From Nitrospira sp. (GTDB lineage Bacteria; Nitrospirota; Nitrospiria; Nitrospirales; Nitrospiraceae): a stretch of DNA of 64,000 nt. Under the pieces are notes generated by a model that had not been told where the DNA came from, did not search any database, and worked only from the letters and a program-made list of their open reading frames with translations. The position numbers and the translations under genes are program-made. Below, in pieces: positions 25,349 to 33,125 of the stretch; position 1 is the first letter of the stretch; each line of letters starts with the position of its first letter. The stretch is from positions 337,832 through 401,831 of the forward strand of contig JAFEBI010000001.1 of assembly GCA_018242725.1 (NCBI GenBank), written 5' to 3'.

Positions 25349-25580
25349 AGCTTGTCCCTTCTCTTGATAAGACCTTGCGATGACTGTGCCACTCTGTCGC
25401 AGAGCAGAAAGAGAGCTTTTTCTCGATTCGTCGAGAAGTTACCGGACAGATTCTCGGTAGCGAGAGGAGCGATAACGAAGATTGCAGACAAATGCCACAA
25501 TGCCTCCATACCCACTGGCGCAGGATGCTACAGTGTTCAGTCAACAATCGTCGCTTGGGTCTCGAACGTGAGTCCCAAGT

Positions 25581-25628
25581 TTCGAGTTTCAGGTTCTGGA
25601 GGCGGTTATCAGGAGCCTGAAACACGAA
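25581..25628. repeat. imperfect inverted repeat (hairpin)
   Basis: The arms TTCGAGTTTCAGGTTCTG (25581-25598) and CAGGAGCCTGAAACACGAA (25610-25628) can pair over about 18 bases with two or three mismatches and an 11-base loop. It lies 16 bases past the stop of the OsmC gene at 25644 when read on the minus strand, so it could end or stabilise that transcript. No T run follows, so a simple intrinsic terminator is doubtful. Confidence 0.5.
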
Positions 25629-25643
25629 GCTCGCAATTGTGAA

Positions 25644-26078
25644 TCAACAAATCGTGGGTTCCAGTGTGACCTTGGCTTTCATCGAGTTGGAAATCAGACA
25701 ATTATGCTCTGCTTTTTCGATGAGTTCCTTGGCTTTGGCTGCATCACCGCCGGGCGTCAACGTAATTGAAGGCCTGATGGTGATCGCCGTGAATTGAAAT
25801 TTCCCCTCCACGATCTCCAGCCGTCCTTCCGCCGTACTCTCGTACGAAGAAAAGGCAAGACCGGCTCGTTCCGCGACGGCGAGAAACGTCGTCATCAAAC
25901 AGATGTTGGCGGACGCCACAAAGAGGTCTTCGGGAGACCAGATATTCTCATGCCCTTTGAATTCCGGTGGGGTCGCCACCTGCACATCGGGTTTTCCTGC
26001 GCACGAGATCATGCCCTTGCGTTGCTCTGTCCACTTCACCGAGGTCTGATACAGATACACTTTACTCTTGGATTCCAT
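25644..26078 (-). CDS. OsmC-family protein
   Basis: A 144-residue OsmC-like protein with the expected layout: N-terminal beta hairpin (YLYQTSVKWTEQRKGMI), the central helix SPEDLFVASANICLMTTFLAVAE containing the first conserved Cys, and the second Cys in KAEHNCLISNSM. Likely peroxide or persulfide reductase activity. It differs from the OsmC at 22261 in length and motif spacing. AGGAGGG precedes the ATG at 26078. Confidence 0.9.
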   Translation of the reverse strand: MESKSKVYLYQTSVKWTEQRKGMISCAGKPDVQVATPPEFKGHENIWSPEDLFVASANICLMTTFLAVAERAGLAFSSYESTAEGRLEIVEGKFQFTAITIRPSITLTPGGDAAKAKELIEKAEHNCLISNSMKAKVTLEPTIC

Positions 26079-26125
26079 TCACCCTCCTTTTTTCTTCCGT
26101 CTTCAGCTAACGGCTGTCCACTCCA

Positions 26126-26590
26126 TCACGGCTTGATATAGGCCCACCCTTGCTCCTGTCTCTCCAGCAGTCTCACCATTGCCGGCACGGTGTCGCCGAC
26201 TTCGTCGACCAAATCCTCTCGTGTCACCTTCATGGTCTTCATGGTATTTGAACAAGCCGTGTAGTTCACACCGTATGCGTGCCGCAGCTCGGTCAGCTCC
26301 GCGGCAAACGGCGTACCCTTCTTGATGAGAAGTGGAAGTCCGGCCCCATGTACGACCAGCTCAACCCTGAGACTCTGCGGCGAAAACTCCTGGTAGAGAT
26401 TCTTGATATTGTTAAGCGCGCCACGTTGGACTTTTTCATCACCGGAATTCAGATGGAGAACGACACGGTGCGGCCGACTGTTTTCCGGTGCCACGTCGGC
26501 GCCTGCACCCCATGGTGGTTGCCCAAGCACCATGCCTGCGGTGCACGCGAGAGAGAGCAGCATCCATCTCAACTTCTGAGAATGCCTCAT
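26126..26590 (-). CDS. exported DsrE-family protein
   Basis: A 154-residue protein with a signal peptide (MLLSLACTAGMVLGQPPWGAGA) followed by a DsrE-fold domain: RVVLHLNSGDEKVQRGALNNI, LRVELVVHGAGLPLLIKKGTP, and GVNYTACSNTM, in which the Cys holds the place of the sulfur-binding Cys. Periplasmic DsrE-like proteins are not well characterised. It is the first gene of the minus-strand sulfur/cytochrome run and lies downstream of a sigma-54-like promoter. Confidence 0.85.
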   Translation of the reverse strand: MRHSQKLRWMLLSLACTAGMVLGQPPWGAGADVAPENSRPHRVVLHLNSGDEKVQRGALNNIKNLYQEFSPQSLRVELVVHGAGLPLLIKKGTPFAAELTELRHAYGVNYTACSNTMKTMKVTREDLVDEVGDTVPAMVRLLERQEQGWAYIKP

Positions 26591-27109
26591 CGCTGGTTCA
26601 TCCCTCAGTTACTCCATCCTATTCACCGAATCACCGATCACGATCACCTGGGAATGCGTGCCGGAGTGTCGTCCCACCATCAACCCAAGGGTGGTAATGG
26701 CCCCCTGGCGTCAGACCGTACCCGATCCCCGTTTCCCACGCCGTCTTCATGTTGCCATATCGGCTCCTCATCAGTGCACTGAGTATCAGAACCGAGTCGA
26801 CGGCGGTATGAACCGTCCCATCCACGGAGATACATCCCTCCTCACTCGCTCTTGCGATTGGCGTGCCACATTTTCTCTCGCGTACGAGGGAGGCTATCCG
26901 TGTGAAGCGGAGATTTCCTGCTTAGGCAGGTGAACCATGGAGATCCACAGACGGCACACGGAAGAGCTGGGCACTCCACCCCCTGCCGACGACACAATTT
27001 CGTGTATACTTCGCGGTATTGCTGAAGGTTACTCCGGATGCGTCAGTCCATGCTTTTCTAGAGCCTGATAGAACCGCATAACGATTTTTGCCTTCATTGG
27101 GACTGCACC
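26591..27109. other. intergenic region upstream of the sulfur/cytochrome run
   Basis: It separates the minus-strand DsrE gene from the plus-strand Sfp gene. A strong sigma-54-like site lies at 26853-26868. A minus-strand frame at 26631-26825 (64 codons) is open but has a poorly placed ribosome binding site and resembles nothing I know. Confidence 0.4.
26853..26868 (-). promoter_or_regulatory. candidate sigma-54 (-24/-12) promoter reading toward the DsrE gene
   Basis: On the minus strand the sequence is TGGCACG, four bases, then TCGCA. It differs from the RpoN consensus TGGCACG-N4-TTGCA at one position, with exact spacing. Predicted transcription starts near 26842 and reads into the exported DsrE gene (ATG at 26590) and potentially through the whole sulfur/cytochrome run, giving a leader of about 250 bases. 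Confidence 0.5.
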
Positions 27110-27874
27110 GTGCTGATCTCCTTCCAGTCGATAGACCATCTCACAGACAGGTACATCCAGAATTCCGTCAGCCTTGAGCCGCATGCCGTTCATCTATGGG
27201 GGATTGAACTTGAGGGGTCGTCAGGCTGTGCCGAGCGATGCTTGGAGTGGTTGGATGAAGCAGAGCGTCAGCGCGCATCCCGGTTGGTTCGTGAGCAAGA
27301 CCGGCGGCACTACGTGCTGGCTCACGGAGGCCTCAGGGCAATACTGAGCCGATACCTTGGAGTCAGCCCCTGTGAGGTATCACTGGGACGTACGGAAGCC
27401 GGCAAGCCTTTCCTGACGAAGGATGCCGGGAAGCAGGCCGGGATTACCTTCAATCTATCTCATGCCCATACCCGTGCGCTCGTTGCAATCTCGAATGCCC
27501 AGGAGGTCGGAGTCGACCTTGAATGGGTTCGTTCGAAAGTCGACGTGGTAAACCTATCCGAACGCTACTTTTCCCCCTCCGAACATACCGTGATCATGCG
27601 GACAGCCGAAGATCAGCGCGCCATGACGTTCTTCCGTTACTGGGTCGCGAAGGAAGCGCTGCTCAAGGCACAAGGCATCGGTCTCCAGGGACTGTCCGAC
27701 TGCGAGATCTTCCTTGAGCCGGACAGAGCCGACATGGAAGTTCGGACCCGACTGGGTTCTCGGTTCCCGAATACGTTGCGGGTTCGTCTTCTCCTTTGTG
27801 ACAAAGGATGGACGGCAGCGGTCGCTGCGCAGAGGTTGGACTCAGTGATGCAGTGCGGCCTCGAACAGCAGTAA
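27110..27874 (+). CDS. 4'-phosphopantetheinyl transferase (Sfp type)
   Basis: A 254-residue enzyme that attaches phosphopantetheine from CoA to carrier proteins. The Mg2+-binding motif is VGVDLEWV and the second signature is FRYWVAKEALLKAQGIGL; substrate region FNLSHAHTRALVAI is intact. Sfp-type size suggests activity on PKS/NRPS carrier proteins or on fatty-acid ACP; no carrier is encoded nearby. The start is a GTG at 27110 with no strong ribosome binding site, so the true N-terminus could be further downstream. Confidence 0.92.
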   Translation: MLISFQSIDHLTDRYIQNSVSLEPHAVHLWGIELEGSSGCAERCLEWLDEAERQRASRLVREQDRRHYVLAHGGLRAILSRYLGVSPCEVSLGRTEAGKPFLTKDAGKQAGITFNLSHAHTRALVAISNAQEVGVDLEWVRSKVDVVNLSERYFSPSEHTVIMRTAEDQRAMTFFRYWVAKEALLKAQGIGLQGLSDCEIFLEPDRADMEVRTRLGSRFPNTLRVRLLLCDKGWTAAVAAQRLDSVMQCGLEQQ

Positions 27875-28222
27875 CGGTGCTCAGTTGACCATGACTTCAA
27901 TGACCGGTCATGAGCCTTCATCGCATTGGATCGAAAACAATACGAACGATCTCGTCATTGCCGAACATAGCGTGGGACGGGAGAACTGAATCGGCGGAAA
28001 CATTCACGAGCCTCTTGGCCCACCGGCACGGTGCGCTGCAGCTTGGAGTGGCACAAGTCGCAAGATCTCAAGTCTCAATAGAAAGACGAATGGGTGCACG
28101 AGAGTTAGCCGCCACGGAAGTGTCGAAAACTCCCGCTGCCGGAATCCGGACAGTTCCTGGGTTTCTGGGTACCACGAGAACGGCGGCGCCTTCTCCTGAG
28201 CGAGCAACGACCGGATAGCCGG
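27875..28222. other. intergenic region, no gene recognised
   Basis: This convergent gap between the Sfp gene and the DUF2934 gene contains two short overlapping frames on opposite strands, neither with a ribosome binding site or a familiar sequence. I see no terminator with a T run. Confidence 0.35.
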
Positions 28223-28489
28223 TTAAGGCCTTCGCTCCTCGATTGTCTGAAAATCTCTATCGGTGAGCACTCGTTGCTCGGCCATGACCCAGTCCTCTAT
28301 GTCATGACCATCCAGGCAGCCTCGTTGTTCATAGAACTCATAGGCCAGCACCGCGATGCGCGCCTGGACGTCCGTTGTCTCGCGGTCATTGGACGACCCA
28401 GAGGGTGTTGCATCCGCAGCGATCGGATCACAGATCGACGAGTCGACCGAGGATTTGCCGCGCGGTTTTGATGTGGAAAGCAGTTTCAT
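28223..28489 (-). CDS. DUF2934 protein
   Basis: An 88-residue protein with a disordered N-terminus and a C-terminal DUF2934 domain: ARIAVLAYEFYEQRGCLDGHDIEDWVMAEQRV. The domain is small, helical and found mostly as stand-alone proteins; its function is unknown. AAAGGAG lies 9 bases ahead of the ATG. A second DUF2934 gene is at 50665. Confidence 0.85.
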   Translation of the reverse strand: MKLLSTSKPRGKSSVDSSICDPIAADATPSGSSNDRETTDVQARIAVLAYEFYEQRGCLDGHDIEDWVMAEQRVLTDRDFQTIEERRP

Positions 28490-28542
28490 CGGTTCATTCT
28501 CCTTTCTTGTTCGAACGTGTCATGGTTCTTGTCATCTGTGGA

Positions 28543-29532
28543 CTAGCAGGCCGGTTTACACAACACACCGCCGGCGATCGGTGCAAAGGGTCTGTTGAGA
28601 CAGGTCAGGGGAAAAGCCGGCTTCCGTCCGATTCGTCGCAGCGTGTTCGCAATTCGCTCGGGCCTGCCCCAATCGCTCCACAGCACTCCGGTCATCTCCA
28701 CCAGTACGAGTTGCTCGGGAATCCTGTGAAGCAGCTTCGATGAGAAGTTATAGGCGGGTAGATGCTCATAGATCGCCTCGATCGTCTTCGATTCATAGGA
28801 AGTCCCGATCACACCAAGGAGCCGTTCAAACGCCGACATCAGTTCGGGAAAACACTGCCACCCCGCTTGCCATAACGCCTCCACTTTGGCCGCCACGATC
28901 GACGTATCCCATAGTGCCCCCACGGCGAGTGCCGCATCGGCCTCCTCTACCGTCGGTTCATTGACGAGCGCCTTGACCGCTCGAATCCGATCGCTCAACG
29001 ACCAATCAAACCGCTCGCCGGGCTGTATCCACCTATAGTCCAGATCGAGACCGTCCGGAGTCACGCCGAGCAGCACGAGTCGATCCGAAAGGCGTTCGGC
29101 CGTCCGGATGACACACCGGATCGAGTCTAGAAAGCGACGCTCCGGATACACGAAATGATCCGATGGGTAAACCACGACAGTCGCTTGAGCGTCTCGCGCC
29201 TTGATATAGGTCAGCGGGAAGAAGATCTCGGCTGCCGTGTCGCGATCGGCGGGCTGAAGGACGACCGTGCCCGAAGGTCGCCGTCCGAGCTGCGGCCACG
29301 CCTGCCATGCATGTGATCGCCCAATGACAACCATTTTCCGATCCGCGGCGGTGAGCTGATCGGCTCGATCCAGAGTATGCTGAAGCAACGATCTGGTCCC
29401 GACGAAGGTGCAATATTGCTTCGGCTTCCCATAGCCCAGCCACCGTTGAACCAACGGCTGAACCCGCGCACCTTCGCCCCCCGCCAGCACGATCGACCAG
29501 ACTCGATTCTGATTGTTCACAGGAGTATCCAC
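28543..29532 (-). CDS. mannose-1-phosphate guanylyltransferase-like nucleotidyltransferase
   Basis: A 329-residue enzyme with the nucleotidyltransferase signature SIVLAGGEGARVQPLVQRW, followed by GKPKQYCTFVG (the catalytic Lys region) and VVYPSDHFVYP. This matches GDP-mannose pyrophosphorylases, which make GDP-mannose for glycans; the C-terminal half is shorter than in bifunctional enzymes. The GTG at 29532 has AAGGAG 7 bases upstream and fits the family start better than an in-frame ATG 165 bases earlier. The exact sugar is not certain. Confidence 0.85.
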   Translation of the reverse strand: MDTPVNNQNRVWSIVLAGGEGARVQPLVQRWLGYGKPKQYCTFVGTRSLLQHTLDRADQLTAADRKMVVIGRSHAWQAWPQLGRRPSGTVVLQPADRDTAAEIFFPLTYIKARDAQATVVVYPSDHFVYPERRFLDSIRCVIRTAERLSDRLVLLGVTPDGLDLDYRWIQPGERFDWSLSDRIRAVKALVNEPTVEEADAALAVGALWDTSIVAAKVEALWQAGWQCFPELMSAFERLLGVIGTSYESKTIEAIYEHLPAYNFSSKLLHRIPEQLVLVEMTGVLWSDWGRPERIANTLRRIGRKPAFPLTCLNRPFAPIAGGVLCKPAC

Positions 29533-29542
29533 GATTCTCTCC

Positions 29543-29746
29543 TTACCCCGCCGTCCGAACAGTCCAGCTCCTCCACCTGCAATCAGGACAACAGGTATGC
29601 GAAAACCACACGTCATCGGGCAGCAAGTTATGCTTGGTGTAATAGGTCTTGAGATCGATCCATCGGCCTTGTCCGACGTCCGTCCCGTCGTCATCACGAA
29701 CCTTTTCGCAAAAGCAACAGCGGGGAACGAGAACCTGCACGACCAT
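29543..29746 (-). CDS. small protein with two CXXC-type pairs (zinc-binding)
   Basis: A 67-residue protein with CCFCEKVRDDDG ... WIDLKTYY ... FSHTCCPDC. This pattern (CXXC-K-x-R-D-D, then W, Y, FSH-x-x-CPDC) is the small zinc-binding domain usually found at the end of response regulators or PAS proteins, here as a stand-alone gene. It overlaps neither neighbour and is followed 11 bases on by the guanylyltransferase. Function unknown; the Cys pattern strongly suggests a single Zn. Confidence 0.7.
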   Translation of the reverse strand: MVVQVLVPRCCFCEKVRDDDGTDVGQGRWIDLKTYYTKHNLLPDDVWFSHTCCPDCRWRSWTVRTAG

Positions 29747-29771
29747 CTCCTTCGGGTTTCGGTCTCGGGCT

Positions 29772-30023
29772 TCAGAAGGGAGAGCGGCTCACTTCGGATC
29801 GATCAGGATGGGCCGGAAGGGTCCGAGCATAGTGCCTCCCTCGTTTCATGCGCCCGTCGAGCCCAACCTCCTGCATCTTCTTTCGATTGTCCCTGATCAC
29901 CGAGTCGACGATTTCCCCGCACATCACACAGCGCCACGCATAGGAGCAGTCGTATCCCCGTCCGCTCATCCCATCACGCAGATCTTCCGAGACCATCATG
30001 CCCTGACATCGAGAACAGATCAC
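29772..30023 (-). CDS. small zinc-ribbon-like protein
   Basis: An 83-residue protein with MICSRCQGMM and AWRCVMCGEIVDSVI, two CXXC knuckles spaced about 26 residues apart, typical of a zinc ribbon. The C-terminus is basic. It starts 4 bases inside the upstream gene (ATGA), so it is translationally coupled to it. I recognise no further family. Confidence 0.7.
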   Translation of the reverse strand: MICSRCQGMMVSEDLRDGMSGRGYDCSYAWRCVMCGEIVDSVIRDNRKKMQEVGLDGRMKRGRHYARTLPAHPDRSEVSRSPF

Positions 30024-30331
30024 GAGTAGATTTGCTCCTCGCTCGCCTGAGAATCGGAGTCACGGTGACCACACAGCATGTCACCTTCGGCAGCCCATCT
30101 CGCACGGATCAGTTCCAGATCCGGCTGCGTCAGACCGATCGACACTTCATAGTCGAATCGGGTCGTATGGCGGAGGACAAGTCGTCCGTCGCGACTCAGT
30201 TGGTCGACTGCGGCAAACACTTCATTCCAGGAAAACGGAGACAGCCGTTGAACCAAAGCCTCGAACATACAGGGGCCATGGTTGATCAGCTCGGCTCGAA
30301 TCGCGGACTCCACGGTAATTGCATAAGCCAT
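30020..30331 (-). CDS. hypothetical winged-helix-like protein
   Basis: A 103-residue protein. The middle (FEALVQRLSPFSWNEVFAAVDQLSRDGRLVLRHTT) has the helix-helix-wing pattern of a small winged-helix DNA-binding domain. The ATG has AAAGGAG upstream. It heads a three-gene unit with the two zinc proteins. A role as a local regulator is possible but not proven. Confidence 0.7.
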   Translation of the reverse strand: MAYAITVESAIRAELINHGPCMFEALVQRLSPFSWNEVFAAVDQLSRDGRLVLRHTTRFDYEVSIGLTQPDLELIRARWAAEGDMLCGHRDSDSQASEEQIYS

Positions 30332-30690
30332 GGGAATCTCCTTTCAGCTCAGCCTGATGATGGGACGGCGCGGACGCACCACCAGAAGTCGAAACGTGCG
30401 GCGATCCGCCCTCAGTTCTTTGCAACACAGGTGTCATTAACGACTTTCGCGGATGAAATATATAGGTGAGCGAACCAATCGATACCATCGTCGAGTGTGC
30501 CATTCTGGTGTCAGAGCTTCTTGCGTGCATCTGTCATTCTTAGTACGACACACAGAGAAGGATCTACCTGTCGCGCGTGGCCCGTCCGTCTCGTTCTTCT
30601 CGCGAGAAACGCTTCACGAACGATGAGCGACAACTAGCGGAACAGCGGCGTCTCGGCAGGTGCAATAGGAATGCTCATGGCTAATGCCGG
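30332..30690. other. intergenic region, promoter of the small-protein unit
   Basis: This stretch of 359 bases has only short frames. It must carry the promoter for the three-gene unit below. No repeat or RNA was recognised. Confidence 0.35.
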
Positions 30691-31326
30691 CTAGACCAAC
30701 TTGCTCTGGATGGCGTAGCGCATGAGCTCGGCATTGTGCTTAAGATTCAGTTTGGCGAGAATGCGGGCGCGGTATGTGCTGATCGTCGTAACCCCTAAAT
30801 GCATATCACCGGAGATTTCCGAGACGGTCTTTCCCGAAGCCAAGAGGAGCATCACTTCATACTCACGATCGGACAAGAGGTCGTGCGGCATCCGGTCGTT
30901 TGATTGGTGCATGAGACACACCAATTTCTCACCGAGAGAGGCGCTGACATACTGTCCGCCCTTGAGCACCTTCGTCACGGCCTTCACCAGCTCATCGGAC
31001 GCGCTGGCCTTCGTCAGATATGCGTTTGCGCCGGCTTTGAACATGCGGACGGCGTATTGATCTTCCGAGTGCATGCTCAGGATGATGACCGGCAAGGAGG
31101 GCCTTTCTCTCTTCACCTGCATGAGTGCGTCCGTCCCAGTGGTGCCGGGCATGCCGATGTCCAGAATCAGGACGTCCCATTTCTTGTTCTTGCGCCGGAC
31201 CAGCTCCAGCAACTCGTAGGCATCACCGCACTCCTCGATCGTCGCGGCTCCGAATTCGTCGGACAACAAGTCCTTGACTCCTCGCCGAAAGATTGCGTGG
31301 TCGTCAGCGATAAGAATGTTCAGCAT
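30691..31326 (-). CDS. NarL/FixJ-family response regulator
   Basis: A 211-residue two-domain regulator: an N-terminal receiver domain (ADDH acidic pair, phospho-acceptor Asp56 in LILDIGMPG, Lys in LTKASASDELV) and a C-terminal LuxR-type helix-turn-helix (LSDREYEVMLLLASGKTVSEI, ILAKLNLKHNAEL). The kinase at 31442, with a HisKA_3 domain, is its likely partner, lying 115 bases upstream on the same strand. The controlled genes are unknown. Confidence 0.94.
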   Translation of the reverse strand: MLNILIADDHAIFRRGVKDLLSDEFGAATIEECGDAYELLELVRRKNKKWDVLILDIGMPGTTGTDALMQVKRERPSLPVIILSMHSEDQYAVRMFKAGANAYLTKASASDELVKAVTKVLKGGQYVSASLGEKLVCLMHQSNDRMPHDLLSDREYEVMLLLASGKTVSEISGDMHLGVTTISTYRARILAKLNLKHNAELMRYAIQSKLV

Positions 31327-31441
31327 CGGAATCCGGTTTGCTTGAGGTGTACGGTTTTTCTGATTTACGTAGTTGTTTCATTCGTCGGATGGTCGCGGTA
31401 CGGTTGACCCAATCCGAATAAACCAGACAACCCGTCGTGGC

Positions 31442-33067
31442 TTACCTCAAGGGCAAATGCACGGTCACGGTCGTCCCCTTCCCGATCCCGCTGACGATCT
31501 CAACATCCCCTCCAAAACCGCTCGCGCGCTCGCGCATGCCCAAGAGACCCAACGCATCCGGATTGTTCAGCTCCTCGGTGGAAATCCCCTTCCCATCATC
31601 CTGAATTTCGAGCAGCAGATCGCTCTGGGTCTGGGTCACCAGCACGCGGACAAACGTCGCCTTGGCATGGCGCATGACGTTCGTGAGCGCCTCCTGGCAG
31701 ATCCGGAACGCCGCCGTGGCGCATGACGGATCGAGCGTGATATCTTGGCTGCTTTCACAAAGGCAGCGAATCCCGCTTCGCCGCTCAAAATCCTCGCATT
31801 GCCATTCAACCGCCGCCACCAGCCCGAGATCGTCCAAAATTCCAGGCCTCAGCTCCGACACCAGCCGCTGAATCGACTCAATCGTGGCATCCACTTCGGC
31901 AATCATCTTGCAAATCTTGTCTTCGATCTGCGCATCAGCACACTGCAACGGGCTCTTCATGGACTGGAAGCGGGACAGGTCCAGCTTCAGACAGGTCAGT
32001 CGGACACCGAGCTCATCGTGCAGCTCCCGGGCAATCCGAATCCGCTCCTCTTCCTGCGCGGCGTTCAGTCGTTGGCTAAGAATCCGCACACGGCTCACCG
32101 TGTCCTGCAACTGTTCCTCCGTCTGCTTCTGTTCGGTGATGTCCACATGGGTTCCCAATAAACGCACTCGCCGGCCGGTCGTCCCCGTCACAAACGAGGC
32201 CCGAGCCTCAATCCATCGATAGTTTCCGTCTTTATGGCGGAGGCGAATCTCTTGGCGATAGGGTCCTTGAGGATTGGCGAGATAATCGCGTATATAGACG
32301 AGAACCCGATCGCGATCCTCCGGATGCAGTCGAGACTCCAAAGTCTCAAAGACCTCCGGCAGGTCACCGCCGTCATAGCCAAGCTGGTGTTTCCACTCTG
32401 GGGAGAACGACATCTCGTTCGTCTCCGTGTTCCAATCCCACAAGCCGGTACCGGAGGCTTCGACGGCTTGCCGGAGTTTCTCCTTGGACATCCATGCCAG
32501 CGCCTCCGTTCGTTTGTGTTCGGTGACATCGAAGAGGGCGAAGCGGCAGTAGGTTCGCGCTCCTGTCTCATCGGGAAACGCCTGGATCACGAGATGGATC
32601 ACCGAAGCGGCGCTCTCGGGATGAAACAACGAGAGGTCGCATGACTGTTTCGCTCCGGTTCGGAAGGCATCATGAAAGCGGCGCACAAACAGGCTCTGCT
32701 CGTCCGGCGCAATGAATCGAACGAACGGTTGACGAATCAGGTCTCCTCTCTGGACCCTCAACAGGACTTCCGTCTGGATATTGGCCTCCTGAATGACCCC
32801 GTGGCGGTCCAGGGTCAACAGTCCTGCCGGAGAAAACCTGTACAATTCCGCATACCGGTCATGAGCCGCCTGTAGTTCCAATCGGTTTCGGCGGAGTTCT
32901 TCGTTCTGCACCTCCAACTCGATCTGTCGGACCTCCAATTCATGCACAAGCCGCTGCATGTCCTTCAGAGGCGTGGACGCCTGCTTGCCGAACCGTGCAC
33001 CAGCGACTGATCCAGCGCATTTCCGTTCATCGCTCCGTACCGGCATGTCAGGTTTTCGTTTTTTCAT
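31442..33067 (-). CDS. PAS-domain histidine kinase, HisKA_3 (NarX/DegS type)
   Basis: A 541-residue soluble kinase without membrane segments. An N-terminal coiled region is followed by a PAS domain (RFSPAGLLTLDRHGVIQEAN), then a second PAS with a PAC tail (FSPEWKHQLGYDGGDLPEV ... RHKDGNYRWIEARASF), a HisKA_3 phospho-acceptor motif (RIRIARELHDELGVRLTCLK) and an HATPase domain (ALTNVMRHAKATFVRV, LLGMRERASGFGG). It probably senses a cytoplasmic signal and drives the regulator at 30691. The CheB-CheR hybrid lies 58 bases upstream. Confidence 0.93.
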   Translation of the reverse strand: MKKRKPDMPVRSDERKCAGSVAGARFGKQASTPLKDMQRLVHELEVRQIELEVQNEELRRNRLELQAAHDRYAELYRFSPAGLLTLDRHGVIQEANIQTEVLLRVQRGDLIRQPFVRFIAPDEQSLFVRRFHDAFRTGAKQSCDLSLFHPESAASVIHLVIQAFPDETGARTYCRFALFDVTEHKRTEALAWMSKEKLRQAVEASGTGLWDWNTETNEMSFSPEWKHQLGYDGGDLPEVFETLESRLHPEDRDRVLVYIRDYLANPQGPYRQEIRLRHKDGNYRWIEARASFVTGTTGRRVRLLGTHVDITEQKQTEEQLQDTVSRVRILSQRLNAAQEEERIRIARELHDELGVRLTCLKLDLSRFQSMKSPLQCADAQIEDKICKMIAEVDATIESIQRLVSELRPGILDDLGLVAAVEWQCEDFERRSGIRCLCESSQDITLDPSCATAAFRICQEALTNVMRHAKATFVRVLVTQTQSDLLLEIQDDGKGISTEELNNPDALGLLGMRERASGFGGDVEIVSGIGKGTTVTVHLPLR

Positions 33068-33125
33068 GGTCGTGGGCTCAAATATTCTGCGACTCTCCGT
33101 CGATTGGCGAAGTCTCCTCTTGCCG

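Noticed and set aside
26631..26825. Minus-strand 64-codon frame upstream of the exported DsrE gene
   Set aside because: The start codon is about 14 bases from the only ribosome binding site and the sequence matches nothing known; it is probably leader sequence of the sigma-54 transcript.
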